Part shown: piece after piece, positions 18,701 to 27,145 of the stretch
How positions within the stretch are numbered: the stretch's first letter is position 1
How the letters are laid out: every line of letters starts with the position of its first letter
Source: Magnetococcales bacterium
Lineage (GTDB): Bacteria > Pseudomonadota > Magnetococcia > Magnetococcales > JADFYX01
Direction: 5' to 3'
DNA: 35,699 nt
NCBI GenBank assembly: GCA_015231305.1
Contig: JADGBW010000024.1
Span: 1 to 35,699 of the forward strand
Notes under the pieces: generated by a model
Told to the model about the DNA's origin: nothing
The model's database searches: none
What the model saw: only the letters and a program-made list of their open reading frames with translations
Translations under genes and position numbers: made by a program

Positions 18701-19132
18701 TTCTACCATTTTTGGCTCACCACCCATACGTGATAAAACAGGCATCTGCCGTGATATAGATGCACAAAGAGAGTCTATGGTAAAAATACGTAACCGAGAT
18801 GCAGTCTCAGTCAATCCCCAAGCTAAATCTCTATCACGTTTAACTACTTTTACTGCTAAATCCCATATTTGTTTTTGAAATTCATCAGTTGGTGCAGCTT
18901 TCGCGCCCATGATAATTGCTTCTAAAATACGGCTTTTCATCTCAGCAGCAGCTTTTTTGGTAAAGGTAATTGCTACAACCTCTTCTGGTTCTTTAACAAG
19001 TGCTAATAGTGTTAAAAACCGAAGAGTTAACAAGCCTGTTTTACCAGAACCAGCAGGAGCCTGAACAATATATGAATTTTTTGGATCTAAAGCTTGAGAG
19101 CGGGCTTGAGAGTCTGCCAAAGTAACACTCAT
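15722..19132 (-). CDS. UvrD/AddA-type helicase-nuclease of double-strand break repair
   Basis: An 1136-aa SF1A helicase fused to a RecB-like nuclease. Motif order: Walker A APAGSGKT (25-32); ITFTKKAAAEMKSR; DEFQDTSRGQYDL (about 420); LVGDPMQSIYRFREA; NFRSKGGIVNW; TLHKAKGLEFDVVILPG; LLYVAVTRAKEQLHLL. The C-terminal PD-(D/E)XK nuclease is shown by Asp1076-Phe-Lys1078 (WIIDFKTS). Together with the AddB-like partner it should resect broken DNA ends to load RecA. The two genes overlap by ATGA (19129-19132), which implies translational coupling. The N-terminal wording fits the beta/gamma helicases paired with TIGR03623 proteins better than alphaproteobacterial AddA, so the symbol addA is not assigned. 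Confidence 0.9.
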   Translation of the reverse strand: MSVTLADSQARSQALDPKNSYIVQAPAGSGKTGLLTLRFLTLLALVKEPEEVVAITFTKKAAAEMKSRILEAIIMGAKAAPTDEFQKQIWDLAVKVVKRDRDLAWGLTETASRLRIFTIDSLCASISRQMPVLSRMGGEPKMVENAAPLFREAAKRTINHIEAEGELGDAVRFLLDHLDNNLARVETLLAAMLAKREQWLRHVSGQGGEEIRKVLEQSLKDIVKAEIKRVYELIPETHLEEIIQLAQNAGKNLKATGVNSGPLADWANRDRLPQGEIAAIPALTGLAELLLTAKGTWRKSFTVKVGFPAQSHGRNSLEKTALKKHKAKAVALVDELTFHDSFRQALHKSISLPPIHYTKGQWAILSALIKLLPVCAAHLKLIFAQDRVVDFSEVSQSALYALGDSDNPTDLALKLDYKISHLLVDEFQDTSRGQYDLIKRLIAGWSEEGGNTLFLVGDPMQSIYRFREAEVGLFLQARKYGIYPVKLQPLTLKVNFRSKGGIVNWVNNAMGDIFPLEEQISVGAVPFNDSTPFHGLDNNHSVEIHPMAPKDAYAEAVKVAEITAEARKNGLSVAVLVRSRTHLSQILPVFDGMGLRYQAVDVHPLAELPLIQDLLALTRALSHPADSVAWLAILRAPWCGLSLLDLYNLTKEDKNKQNTIWQKVLDDSVVQCLSVDGQKRVLRFRSVMSNTIKNRGRGDHFVGVGGWRRWIEGCWLALGGPATLNGEAQLVDAGTYFDLIESTEKEGGGFNLPLLNEKVGNLYGAADPNADPDLSVMTLHKAKGLEFDVVILPGLDRRTRGESRSLLTWLDSSLDESSNSVPLLAPIARSDQDAEDSIQGYIRAIEKQKNSYETTRLLYVAVTRAKEQLHLLAGTVEEDKNPPFNSFLATLWPVLKEPFTKNNKDLEEEIPGGGEFIATPYKVLNADWQLPELPSMVAKTVAMLPVEEAQEEPVLFDWAGDTARLLGLVVHRYLSRIADEGGEFWSKERILKQHDAISAHLNHLCIPKKLLADTIERVKLALIQTLDDKRGKWVLEKSHMQSSSEKALSGFLDGRKIRVIIDRSFVDSDGIRWIIDFKTSFHGGGDLDGFLDNEVVRYKDQLNRYGRVFSKLEDRPIRLGLYFPLLSAWREWEYKK

Positions 19133-21843
19133 GACTTAAACTCCTCATTATCAACTTCACTTTTTTGAATATCTCGCTGTTGGGCAACCCTACATAGAAG
19201 AGGAAAATCGCACCAATCACAGGCATTTGGCAAAGGGTCTACCCATACTACCCCTGTTTTATGCTGATTTGCTAAGTGACCTACAACATTTGACCAATGG
19301 CTAAGTAAAGTTTGCCAATCTAGGTGGTCGGTTGAATATTTGCCACTCTCAAGAAGATCTATAGAAGGTATAATTCCATCTTCATGTGCAAGACCCATAT
19401 ATCGTTGCTCAGAAGCAGTTATTTGACCATAAACCAAAGCAGCAAGTTTGTTCTTATTAGCTAAGGCATACAACAGCATTTGCGGCTCTTGGGGGCGATC
19501 TGAAAACCAAGTTTGAACACTAGCAGCCCCTGTTTTATAGTCAACTACTACAAGTTCACCACTCTCTAACTTATCTACCCTATCTATGCGAAAGTTAACT
19601 TTAACCCCACCCACCTCTATAAAACTATTAGCTTCTCTCTCCACAACTTCAAAAGCAGACTCTCGGCTACTTTCCACACCTAACCATGTTAAAATAAGTC
19701 GTTTTTGTCTTTGGGTCTCCAAAGCAAGGTACTCTTTAGAGTAGGAGTTACCACTTTTTAATGCAGCAAGATTAACTGCTTTATATGTCACTTTATAAAC
19801 TAGAGAGTCTCGCTGAAGAAAGCTCATTCCAGCTAGTGTCTGTGAGTTACCAACTTGTTGCCAAAAAGATGCAAGGATAGCATGTGTAATCTCTCCACGT
19901 TGCCATGGAGCAAAACCCGAAGTTGGCTCGTCAAGAGCTTTTGCAGATAGACGAAATTTGGCAAATGCCGAGAAAGGGCACATAGCCTGACTTTTGATAA
20001 CACCAGTACCGCCAGTTAGAATTGAGCTATCTGGCAGATGAGGTAGAGGGTTTTCTTCTCTTGCGGCCATGCCCTTTTTAGCCATGATAATATCTGCTAA
20101 TTTTGGGTAGTTTGTTAAATATATATCTTTATTATCAACATCTTTTACAGACTCTATCAAAGGGCTTTTCTGGCATTGCATCTCACCTTCCCATTCATTG
20201 TAACTTACGATAATATTATTAGAGGAAGTTAGAATTTTTTCTGTAAGTCGTTTTGCATAGCTCAATTCACGTTGTGAAGATGAACGTGGTAAATTATGCT
20301 TTCTTTGAAAAGAAATTGGTATAAATGGATTTGGTTCTGGAATTTTAGGCCAGTTTTGATCTGATAATCCTAAAACCCATAGATAATCAAAACGTTCACC
20401 TTCAGCTTCTAATACACCAAGTATTTGCACTACAGCTTCGTTTTCTACAGGTTGAAAAATTGTTGCTTTTACTAGTTGTTTTAGTTCATTAATAGCGCTA
20501 ATAAGCGTAGTTTCTGGCAGAACTCTCTCTAAGCCTGAAAGTTCACTTAAAACTTTTCGCCAAGACTCAACCACCTGAAACTCTTGGCTATTTAAAGGTT
20601 TGTCTCCAGGCCACCCCACCACCTTTAATAGTTGATCAAAACTGTTAGCCCATTTTCCAGGTCTTTGAGTGAAGCCTTCTTGCCACTCATCACTAGATAA
20701 AAATTCTTTTAAAGCAGATAACTTAGAAACTAATACCGGGCTTATAGCTCCACCTTCCTGTATTAAATCTGCAATGCTAAGCTCCATAAAACCTTGTTTT
20801 CTTAATGCAGCATCCAACAAACCTCGCTCACCCCACTCAGCCTCACCCCCCCCAACATAAGGGGAATTTAATATTGTTCCCCACTCCTGCCAATTTTTGT
20901 TACCTATTGCTAGCTCTAACAATAATATACCATCGCTAATTATAGGTATTTCACTGAGGGAAGATCCTAGAGACAAATTAAAAAGTGATTGTTCAACAAA
21001 AGGGGCCTGTTGTGGACGGCCTGGATAAAAAGTTTCAGAAAAAACAGATAAAAACTGCCCTCGCAAACTCTGTAACTCTGGCACAATAATACCAATACTT
21101 ACATCTTTAGAAGATGCATAGTTATTATCAGATATAGTTTTTTCAATTATTCCTCGCGCCCAATTAGCAGCAGCAATTATTTCTGTTTTTGTATCAGGAA
21201 AAGAGAGAGATACTACTTCAGAAATTGAGCCTTTTTGCTGCCACTTAACAACAGGAATACCTAACTTCTCAAAACTAGATAAAAGCCTTTTTTGGCTGGG
21301 TGGAATTTCATCAAACCCAGCAAGAATAATCCCTTTTGGTCTAGGCAACTTATCTACATTATTCGTTAAATATTCAACCATCTCTCCACGTGAAAGCCAA
21401 CTATTACTATGGCATTTTTTTTTAAAAATATTACTCCATTTTACAAATGCCTTAGCATCTTCATTTCCCAACGTTTCAGACTCCGGCAACTTTAAGGACC
21501 AAGACCCAAGAAGATCCCAAGCTTGTTGCGCTCTATGAGCTGCACTATCAGTCCATAAAAGTGAGCCATGAACATTAGAGCCAGCAACCACCTGCTCCCA
21601 AACTATCTCCTCCTGCCTTGTTGTAAGAAGCGTTCTGTCAGGTATTGCTTCATCTAACAATGCTGCCCAGTTGCGCTCTAACCAAGGTGAAAAAGGCAGT
21701 ATATCAGGTGATGACCAGATGATTTTACCCTCTTCACGTTGTTTATCTTCATATAATCTTTCTAAATATCTAGCCAGACGGCGATTTACAGTTAACACCA
21801 CCCAACCATCTTCAATATGCAAATCCAACTCTTTTTTCTGCAT
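19129..21843 (-). CDS. AddB-like nuclease (TIGR03623-type probable DNA repair protein)
   Basis: A 904-aa protein opening with VLTVNRRLARYLERLY and SPDILPFSPWLERNW, the pattern of the TIGR03623 AddB-related family. The N-terminal helicase-like fold lacks a recognisable Walker A. The C-terminal PD-(D/E)XK nuclease contains Asp768-Tyr-Lys770 (VVVDYKTG). Four cysteines, Cys622 and Cys875/878/884 (spacing C-x252-C-x2-C-x5-C), match the AddB iron-sulfur staple that clamps the nuclease domain. It is the first gene of a two-gene unit with the helicase. AAGG lies upstream of the ATG. Role by inference: nuclease and scaffold half of an AddAB-like end-resection complex. Confidence 0.88.
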   Translation of the reverse strand: MQKKELDLHIEDGWVVLTVNRRLARYLERLYEDKQREEGKIIWSSPDILPFSPWLERNWAALLDEAIPDRTLLTTRQEEIVWEQVVAGSNVHGSLLWTDSAAHRAQQAWDLLGSWSLKLPESETLGNEDAKAFVKWSNIFKKKCHSNSWLSRGEMVEYLTNNVDKLPRPKGIILAGFDEIPPSQKRLLSSFEKLGIPVVKWQQKGSISEVVSLSFPDTKTEIIAAANWARGIIEKTISDNNYASSKDVSIGIIVPELQSLRGQFLSVFSETFYPGRPQQAPFVEQSLFNLSLGSSLSEIPIISDGILLLELAIGNKNWQEWGTILNSPYVGGGEAEWGERGLLDAALRKQGFMELSIADLIQEGGAISPVLVSKLSALKEFLSSDEWQEGFTQRPGKWANSFDQLLKVVGWPGDKPLNSQEFQVVESWRKVLSELSGLERVLPETTLISAINELKQLVKATIFQPVENEAVVQILGVLEAEGERFDYLWVLGLSDQNWPKIPEPNPFIPISFQRKHNLPRSSSQRELSYAKRLTEKILTSSNNIIVSYNEWEGEMQCQKSPLIESVKDVDNKDIYLTNYPKLADIIMAKKGMAAREENPLPHLPDSSILTGGTGVIKSQAMCPFSAFAKFRLSAKALDEPTSGFAPWQRGEITHAILASFWQQVGNSQTLAGMSFLQRDSLVYKVTYKAVNLAALKSGNSYSKEYLALETQRQKRLILTWLGVESSRESAFEVVEREANSFIEVGGVKVNFRIDRVDKLESGELVVVDYKTGAASVQTWFSDRPQEPQMLLYALANKNKLAALVYGQITASEQRYMGLAHEDGIIPSIDLLESGKYSTDHLDWQTLLSHWSNVVGHLANQHKTGVVWVDPLPNACDWCDFPLLCRVAQQRDIQKSEVDNEEFKS

Positions 21844-22023
21844 TTTTTTATCGCCTTACTCTTTTTTTTCTCAAATCATTTTTATATATTCTTTGTTATA
21901 GTTTAACTAGAGATATGCATAGTTACGATAGCTCCTACAAATTTGTTATGCTATTTTGTTATATTCAATAAAATAAGAGCACCTGTTTAATCACCTTTTA
22001 AAGTCGATTTAAGGATATATTTT
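21844..22023. promoter_or_regulatory. Divergent intergenic region between addB-like and TPR genes
   Basis: This 180-bp AT-rich spacer must hold promoters for both directions. An AGTTACGATA motif (21921-21930) near its middle repeats ten bases of the left arm of the palindrome at 25619-25646. TTGTTA (21943-21948) with TATATT-like sequence downstream is a possible but poorly spaced promoter for the TPR gene. AAGGAT (22011-22016) is the TPR ribosome site. No sigma-70 promoter can be assigned with confidence. Confidence 0.35.
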
Positions 22024-23541
22024 TTGCTACCCTGCTCTATTAAGTCAATATTATCAACTACATTAGTACTATTGCTATTAACAGTTCCAACTGCTAAAGC
22101 TATAGGTGATACTGCCAAAATATCATGGCAACCATTTATTGATGCCAGTTGGGGCTCCACTACCCCTTCCCAATTCCGCAATAGTGGTAAACTGTTTGAT
22201 GAAATAGTAAAATCTGGCAAGAAATTACCCCACAATAATTTAAAGTTTATATGGGGCTTAGATAGAGTTGCCAATTTTTATAACAAAGCAGGAGACATTA
22301 AAAAAGAAGAGGCTTTTATCAGCCACTCCCTAAAGCTACAAGAGAAAAAATTTGGTAAAGACAATCCACTATTAGCCTCCCACCTCCAGAAACTAGCTAA
22401 AATATGGCAAAAACAACTTAAGCACAAACGTGCTGAAAAAGCTTTGGAACGTGCCTTAAAGCTAATAGAAAACAGTTATGGTAAAAACCATATATTAACT
22501 ATAAATATTTTAAAAGAGCTTGTAAAAATAAAAGAAAAAAACGGGCAAACGAAACAAGCCCAACTATTAAACCAACGCGTGTTAAGACAGTTGACCATTG
22601 CAATACCAGCCACATCTACAGCTGTTGCAATTATTAATAATAAAGAGGCTCAGCTTATAAAAGTTGAAGATAATAAAAACAGACAAGTGGAGCTGCAACA
22701 AAAAGCCTTAAAATTATACATGAACAATAGAGGTCCATATCATCTAGCAAGAATTAACCTATTGTTATCTTTAGCAGATTCGAGCCAAAGAAATGGAAAA
22801 TATGAAGAGACAATTGAATATCTTAAAAGTGCGTTGGCAATTTCAGAAAATTTAAAAGGGGCAGACCATCACGACTTGGTTGCAATACTTTTACAAACTG
22901 CCAAAAATTATCAATTTTTAAATAAACCAAACCTAGCACAGCCTTTTTTACAACGTTCTCTTTTATTAGAAGAGAAAAAACACAAAAACAGCCCTGATCA
23001 TCACGAAATTGCAGTAATTATCTATAGTTTGGCGAATAATTATCGTAAAAACAAGCAGCCTGAGCAAGCTATCGCCCTTTACAACCGCACTCTAGCTTTA
23101 CAGCAACAAAATTCACAATCATCTAAACTTATTGCAAAAACCCTTAACGGCTTAGCACAAACTCTGCAAGCCAAAGGCAATATTATTATGGCAGAGGATA
23201 CTAACCGCCAAGCGTTAGAGATGTTTGTAAAAATTGAAGGAGCCGGTACACCGATGGCAACTACAGCACTAAAATATCACCGAGAGTTGATAAAAGAGTT
23301 AACACAAAAAATACAACCCGGCTTCATAATACCGACAAAATTTAGAGAACAAATAAGGCTATTACAAACAAGATTAAAAGCCCTAAAAATTAACCCTGGA
23401 CCAATAGATGGTTACACCGGCCCTAGAACCAAAAAAGCCATAAATATATTCAACTCTCGTATTGGCCTACTTCCGCAAGATAAAGGCAAAGAGATACCTT
23501 TAACCGAGGTAATAGCTCACATTCCACCAATTATCAATTGA
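22024..23541 (+). CDS. Secreted TPR protein with C-terminal peptidoglycan-binding domain
   Basis: A 505-aa protein. Residues 1-26 form a signal peptide (hydrophobic STTLVLLLLTV, cleavage likely after TAKA), so it should act in the periplasm. Tetratricopeptide repeats of the Kinesin-light-chain/NphP-like 42-residue type run from about 80 to 400; examples are the DNPLLASHLQKLAKIW, DHHDLVAILLQTAKNY and DHHEIAVIIYSLANNY helices. Residues about 443-485 (IRLLQTRLKALKINPGPIDG...TKKAINIF) match a PG_binding_1 domain. TTG at 22024 is the start, seven bases after AAGGAT; it alone keeps the complete signal peptide. It converges on the SPOR-domain gene, which also has a peptidoglycan-binding module. Function is unknown; a periplasmic cell-wall scaffold is inferred. 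Confidence 0.8.
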   Translation: MLPCSIKSILSTTLVLLLLTVPTAKAIGDTAKISWQPFIDASWGSTTPSQFRNSGKLFDEIVKSGKKLPHNNLKFIWGLDRVANFYNKAGDIKKEEAFISHSLKLQEKKFGKDNPLLASHLQKLAKIWQKQLKHKRAEKALERALKLIENSYGKNHILTINILKELVKIKEKNGQTKQAQLLNQRVLRQLTIAIPATSTAVAIINNKEAQLIKVEDNKNRQVELQQKALKLYMNNRGPYHLARINLLLSLADSSQRNGKYEETIEYLKSALAISENLKGADHHDLVAILLQTAKNYQFLNKPNLAQPFLQRSLLLEEKKHKNSPDHHEIAVIIYSLANNYRKNKQPEQAIALYNRTLALQQQNSQSSKLIAKTLNGLAQTLQAKGNIIMAEDTNRQALEMFVKIEGAGTPMATTALKYHRELIKELTQKIQPGFIIPTKFREQIRLLQTRLKALKINPGPIDGYTGPRTKKAINIFNSRIGLLPQDKGKEIPLTEVIAHIPPIIN

Positions 23542-23612
23542 TATTTATAACTATTTAAATTTGCTATATTATTTATATCTACAATGTAGAAAAAAACATC
23601 TGTTGGTCACAG

Positions 23613-25496
23613 CTACTCGTAAAAAAGCTCAATAACTCTTGCAGGCATTTTAAGTTGCTTGCTTATGTTATCTGCCATTTTTATGGCTGAATTTTTTTCT
23701 CGGTGGTTTAAACGTACTGAAAACCAGCTTTCGTTACCTTTTTTAAATAGGTGTACGTAGGGTTCCATACCTTGGGAAGATAGGGTTAACATTAACCTTT
23801 CTGCATTATCTCGCACTAAAAATGAGCCTATCTGTACCACAAATATTTTACCTGCTGATTTTAGGGTTTCTTCAGTAGTCAATGGTAATGGGGTGTCATC
23901 GAAAAGACCAATTGTATTCATAGTCTCTTCTGGTTTCTCCTTTTGAAATTTTGCTACAACTTCACCAAAGACCCTGTCCTCTTTTGAGCCAACTAAAAGA
24001 GGGGATGTAACAGGCATGGCTTTACGAGCTTGAAGAGGTTTTACACTTTTGAGAGTGGCAAAATAGCCTTTTCTTCTAGGAGATACATCAGGTGGGTATA
24101 AAATAATTTTTTGAACCTGATTTTTTTCTCTTTTGGGTTTAGGACTGCTTATTGCATTTTGATATTTAGGTATAACTTTTTGGGGCTTTCGAGCAGATGG
24201 TGTAGGCAAAGAGTAGATTACCTCTCTATCTCTTGGCTTTGGGTTCCAGACAACTCTTTTTGCTTGTGAAGGTAAAATCACCTGACGACTTACTATAGGA
24301 GATGCGTCCAACTCTTCAATGCTGTCTCCAATTATCGTTTCTCCCTCATCAATTTCTATGGGGGCTTTTAAAATTGGAGGTTGAGAAATATCTTCTGCAC
24401 TATCATTTGGTCGAGATTCAGAAGCTTGCCTTGTTGGTGGGTTATCTATTTCTGAAACTTTATATCTTTCTGATAAGTCAGAATTTTGTGTGTTTTTTTG
24501 AGAAGAGGAAATATCAATTCTTGCGAATGTTGGAGATGTTTCTTCAAAATTAAAAATGTCACTAAAATATCCCACACCCACTACTACAGCAAGCACAGCA
24601 AACACTAATAATTTCGTACTTAATAATGGTGTGTTTCCAGATAATTCTGGCTCTTTTTGTTGTGCAGCTTTTACTAAAGAACGTGTAATAATCCAACGAG
24701 GCTTTAGTTTAATTAAGGCTAGGGTACGAGTTAATATTTGTTCTATTCTAAACGGATTACCTTGGGTGGCAGAATAAATATCAACCCAAGCAAACCAAGA
24801 AACCCTGATACTACGACCTATACTTTTTTTAATAAAAAAATGTATAAAATCTAGCACTTCAGATTTAGTAAGCGGGGTTATGTCACCAGAGCCGACAATC
24901 TCCTTGCGGATTATTCTAAATGGTTCACTTTCAAGACATCCCCATAGTTCTGGTCGTCCCACCAATAAAACTTGTACGGGTTTCATACCCTTAGCAGAAA
25001 ATGGAATTAACAAAGAGAGAAGTTCAGCGTTTGCATCGGTTAACATATGAGCTTGATCGATAGCTACCAACAACCTTCGCCCGGTAGCGACTCTGTCTTC
25101 TAATGCGTCTAATAGCTGTTTATGGGTTATGTCTGGATCCAGTGGTGGTAGGTCACTTTTGCTTTTACCGCCATATTTAACAGCTGCCATTAGAGACTGT
25201 AGAAATTCATTTGCCCCTACGGTAGGATCAAGAATTTGCACCATATCTCGGTTGTCTGGCAATACATCTTTTAAACGGTTTAAAAAAAGGCTTTTACCAA
25301 CACCAGCTTCTCCAGTGATAAGAATAACACCCTCACCCTGGACAATAGAGGTACGAAAGACACGCCAAACGGGAGCATGACTTCTAACCAAGAAATAAAG
25401 TCTTTTGCCAGGTCTTGGAGCAGTAGGTCTAGCCTTTCTCTTGCCAAGAATGCCTGAAGTTGCAGAGACTTCATGAGTGGTACTTGTTGCAATCAC
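23613..25496 (-). CDS. ExeA/DamX-like AAA ATPase with transmembrane segment and SPOR domain
   Basis: A 627-aa bitopic membrane protein. Cytoplasmic AAA domain: Walker A GEAGVGKS (62-69), Walker B LLVAIDQAHML (142-152), sensor-like VLLVGRPELW. One transmembrane helix lies at about 293-311 (STKLLVFAVLAVVVGVGYF). A long Pro/Ser/Lys-rich periplasmic linker (about 315-545) precedes the SPOR domain (about 549-627, KIFVVQIGSFLVRDNAERL...SWFSVRL), which binds denuded septal glycan. This order matches DamX and GspA/ExeA-type proteins in cell division or secretin assembly. The Walker B position that is usually Glu is Gln148, so hydrolysis may be weak. The start is GTG 25496, with an in-frame stop two codons upstream; the ribosome site is poor. 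It lies 187 bp after manC on the same strand. Confidence 0.85.
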   Translation of the reverse strand: MIATSTTHEVSATSGILGKRKARPTAPRPGKRLYFLVRSHAPVWRVFRTSIVQGEGVILITGEAGVGKSLFLNRLKDVLPDNRDMVQILDPTVGANEFLQSLMAAVKYGGKSKSDLPPLDPDITHKQLLDALEDRVATGRRLLVAIDQAHMLTDANAELLSLLIPFSAKGMKPVQVLLVGRPELWGCLESEPFRIIRKEIVGSGDITPLTKSEVLDFIHFFIKKSIGRSIRVSWFAWVDIYSATQGNPFRIEQILTRTLALIKLKPRWIITRSLVKAAQQKEPELSGNTPLLSTKLLVFAVLAVVVGVGYFSDIFNFEETSPTFARIDISSSQKNTQNSDLSERYKVSEIDNPPTRQASESRPNDSAEDISQPPILKAPIEIDEGETIIGDSIEELDASPIVSRQVILPSQAKRVVWNPKPRDREVIYSLPTPSARKPQKVIPKYQNAISSPKPKREKNQVQKIILYPPDVSPRRKGYFATLKSVKPLQARKAMPVTSPLLVGSKEDRVFGEVVAKFQKEKPEETMNTIGLFDDTPLPLTTEETLKSAGKIFVVQIGSFLVRDNAERLMLTLSSQGMEPYVHLFKKGNESWFSVRLNHREKNSAIKMADNISKQLKMPARVIELFYE

Positions 25497-25618
25497 TCGT
25501 TAATCAACTATTCGGTTAAGGTTTTAATAGTTCTGAGACATCCCTATCTCACACAATTTGATAAGTTAACACAAACTAGGCTTAGCTCAAACGGATCTTT
25601 ATATTAAAGTGTATTTTA

Positions 25619-25646
25619 AGTTACGATAATACATGTTATCGTAACT
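25619..25646. repeat. 28-bp palindromic element, 11-6-11 geometry (dif-like or operator)
   Basis: The left arm AGTTACGATAA (25619-25629) and right arm TTATCGTAACT (25636-25646) are perfect reverse complements around the 6-bp spacer TACATG. The element sits between the manC stop (25684) and the SPOR-gene start (25496), both on the minus strand. The 11-6-11 layout and inner ATAA/TTAT are those of XerCD dif sites. The right arm agrees with the E. coli XerD arm at 8 of 11 positions, the left with the XerC arm at 6 of 11. Alternatives are a regulator operator or a stem in the transcript; no T-run follows on either strand, so a plain terminator is less likely. Confidence 0.6.
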
Positions 25647-25683
25647 CAGTGCAGCTAAAAATCCCTATTTTATTAACACTATT

Positions 25684-27117
25684 TTATTTAGAAGAAGTTC
25701 TTCCATAAAGATCTTCAAAACGTACTATATCATCTTCTCCAAGATAACTGCCACTTTGCACCTCTATTAACTCTAAGGGGGTGCTGCCAGAATTTTCCAA
25801 CCGATGTTTAACGCCCAAAGGTATATAAGTAGATTGATCTTCTTTCAACTCTATAACTTCATCGCCTCTTGTTACAGTTGCTGAACCTCCAACTACCACC
25901 CAATGTTCAGCTCTATGATGATGCAACTGTAGCGATAGCACTGCCCCTGGATTAACAGTAATAAGTTTTACCTGAAATCCTTTTGCAGCGGTTATAGACT
26001 CATAGGCTCCCCATGGACGAAAAACCTTGCGATGGCTTATGGTCTCAACACGCCTTTGATCTTTCAGCCTCTCAACAATAGCTTTAACTTTTTGCACTTG
26101 AGACTTAGGGGCAACAAAAACCGAGTCTGATGTTTCAATTACAACATGATCTTTTAAACCTACAGCAGCTACTAAACGGTGATTTGCATTTATATAACAA
26201 TCAGAACTATCTTCTAGGCTTACGTCCCCTGTGACAACATTATTGCATTCATCTTTTTTACCAACATCCCACAACGCTGACCAAGAACCAACATCACTCC
26301 AACCTGCATCAAGGGGTATCACCACAGAATGTGTGGTTTTTTCCATAACAGCATAATCAATTGAGTCTTTAGGGCAACTACTAAATGAATCATTATCTAG
26401 CCTTAAAAAGTCCAAATCCTCTTCTGCCTGTTCTACAGCCTCATTGCAAGCATCTAAAATTTCTGGTGAAAATTTGTTTAGTTCTTCTAAAAATTTAGCA
26501 GCACTAAACATAAACATGCCACTGTTCCAATAATATTCACCAGACTCAACATATAAAGTAGCTTTCTTTATATCTGGCTTTTCAACAAACTCAGCAACAC
26601 TAAAGCCATCACCAGCAATAATTTCAGCACCACGTTTAATATAGCCAAATCCTGTTTGGGGTTCTGTAGGCACTATACCAAAAGTAACCAGCTTACCTTC
26701 ATTTGCCTGAGTTACCCCTAAAGCTAATTGGTTTTGAAATTCTGTAGCATTTTGGATGATATGATCGGCTGGTAAAACCAACAGTATAGAATCAGGGTCT
26801 TCTTTAATTGCAACTAATGCAGCACAAGCAGCAGCAGGAGCAGTATTACGGCCAATTGGTTCTAATATAATTGATTTTGGAGTTATTCCAATATTTCTTG
26901 CCTGTTGGGCTACTAAAAAACGGTGTTGTTTGTTACATATTATAAGTGGTGAAGATATGTTTTTAACACCATTAAGACGTTGTATAGTTGTTTGAAATAG
27001 TGACTCGTCACTGACAAGTGGAAGAAATTGTTTGGGATAGACATCTCTAGATAGAGGCCAAAGACGTGTCCCAGAACCTCCAGATAAAATTACCGGAACC
27101 AACTTTGCTTCACTCAT
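25684..27117 (-). CDS. manC: Mannose-1-phosphate guanylyltransferase / mannose-6-phosphate isomerase (type II PMI-GMP)
   Basis: Bifunctional 477-aa enzyme that makes GDP-mannose for polysaccharide or O-antigen synthesis. The N-terminal nucleotidyltransferase has GGSGTRLWPLSR (13-24), PKQFLPL, and the FVEKPD...YYWNSGMFMF signature. The C-terminal cupin isomerase has RPWGAYE, LSLQLHHHRAEHWVVV (metal-binding histidines) and YIPLGVKHRLEN. Length is standard. ATG 27117 is preferred to the in-frame TTG immediately before it. The gene is 28 bp downstream of the WbpA-like gene, so both probably feed one surface polysaccharide. No glycosyltransferase or export gene is in this window. The symbol follows the family (also called cpsB or algA). 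Confidence 0.93.
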   Translation of the reverse strand: MSEAKLVPVILSGGSGTRLWPLSRDVYPKQFLPLVSDESLFQTTIQRLNGVKNISSPLIICNKQHRFLVAQQARNIGITPKSIILEPIGRNTAPAAACAALVAIKEDPDSILLVLPADHIIQNATEFQNQLALGVTQANEGKLVTFGIVPTEPQTGFGYIKRGAEIIAGDGFSVAEFVEKPDIKKATLYVESGEYYWNSGMFMFSAAKFLEELNKFSPEILDACNEAVEQAEEDLDFLRLDNDSFSSCPKDSIDYAVMEKTTHSVVIPLDAGWSDVGSWSALWDVGKKDECNNVVTGDVSLEDSSDCYINANHRLVAAVGLKDHVVIETSDSVFVAPKSQVQKVKAIVERLKDQRRVETISHRKVFRPWGAYESITAAKGFQVKLITVNPGAVLSLQLHHHRAEHWVVVGGSATVTRGDEVIELKEDQSTYIPLGVKHRLENSGSTPLELIEVQSGSYLGEDDIVRFEDLYGRTSSK

Positions 27118-27145
27118 CAATATTTCTCTCTAATTCACTCTTTAA

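Noticed and set aside
23578-23590. TCTACA-A-TGTAGA palindrome followed by A-run as terminator
   Set aside because: As RNA it can form only a 4-bp stem, and the homopolymer run is A, not T, on the plus strand. It is not convincing for either convergent gene.
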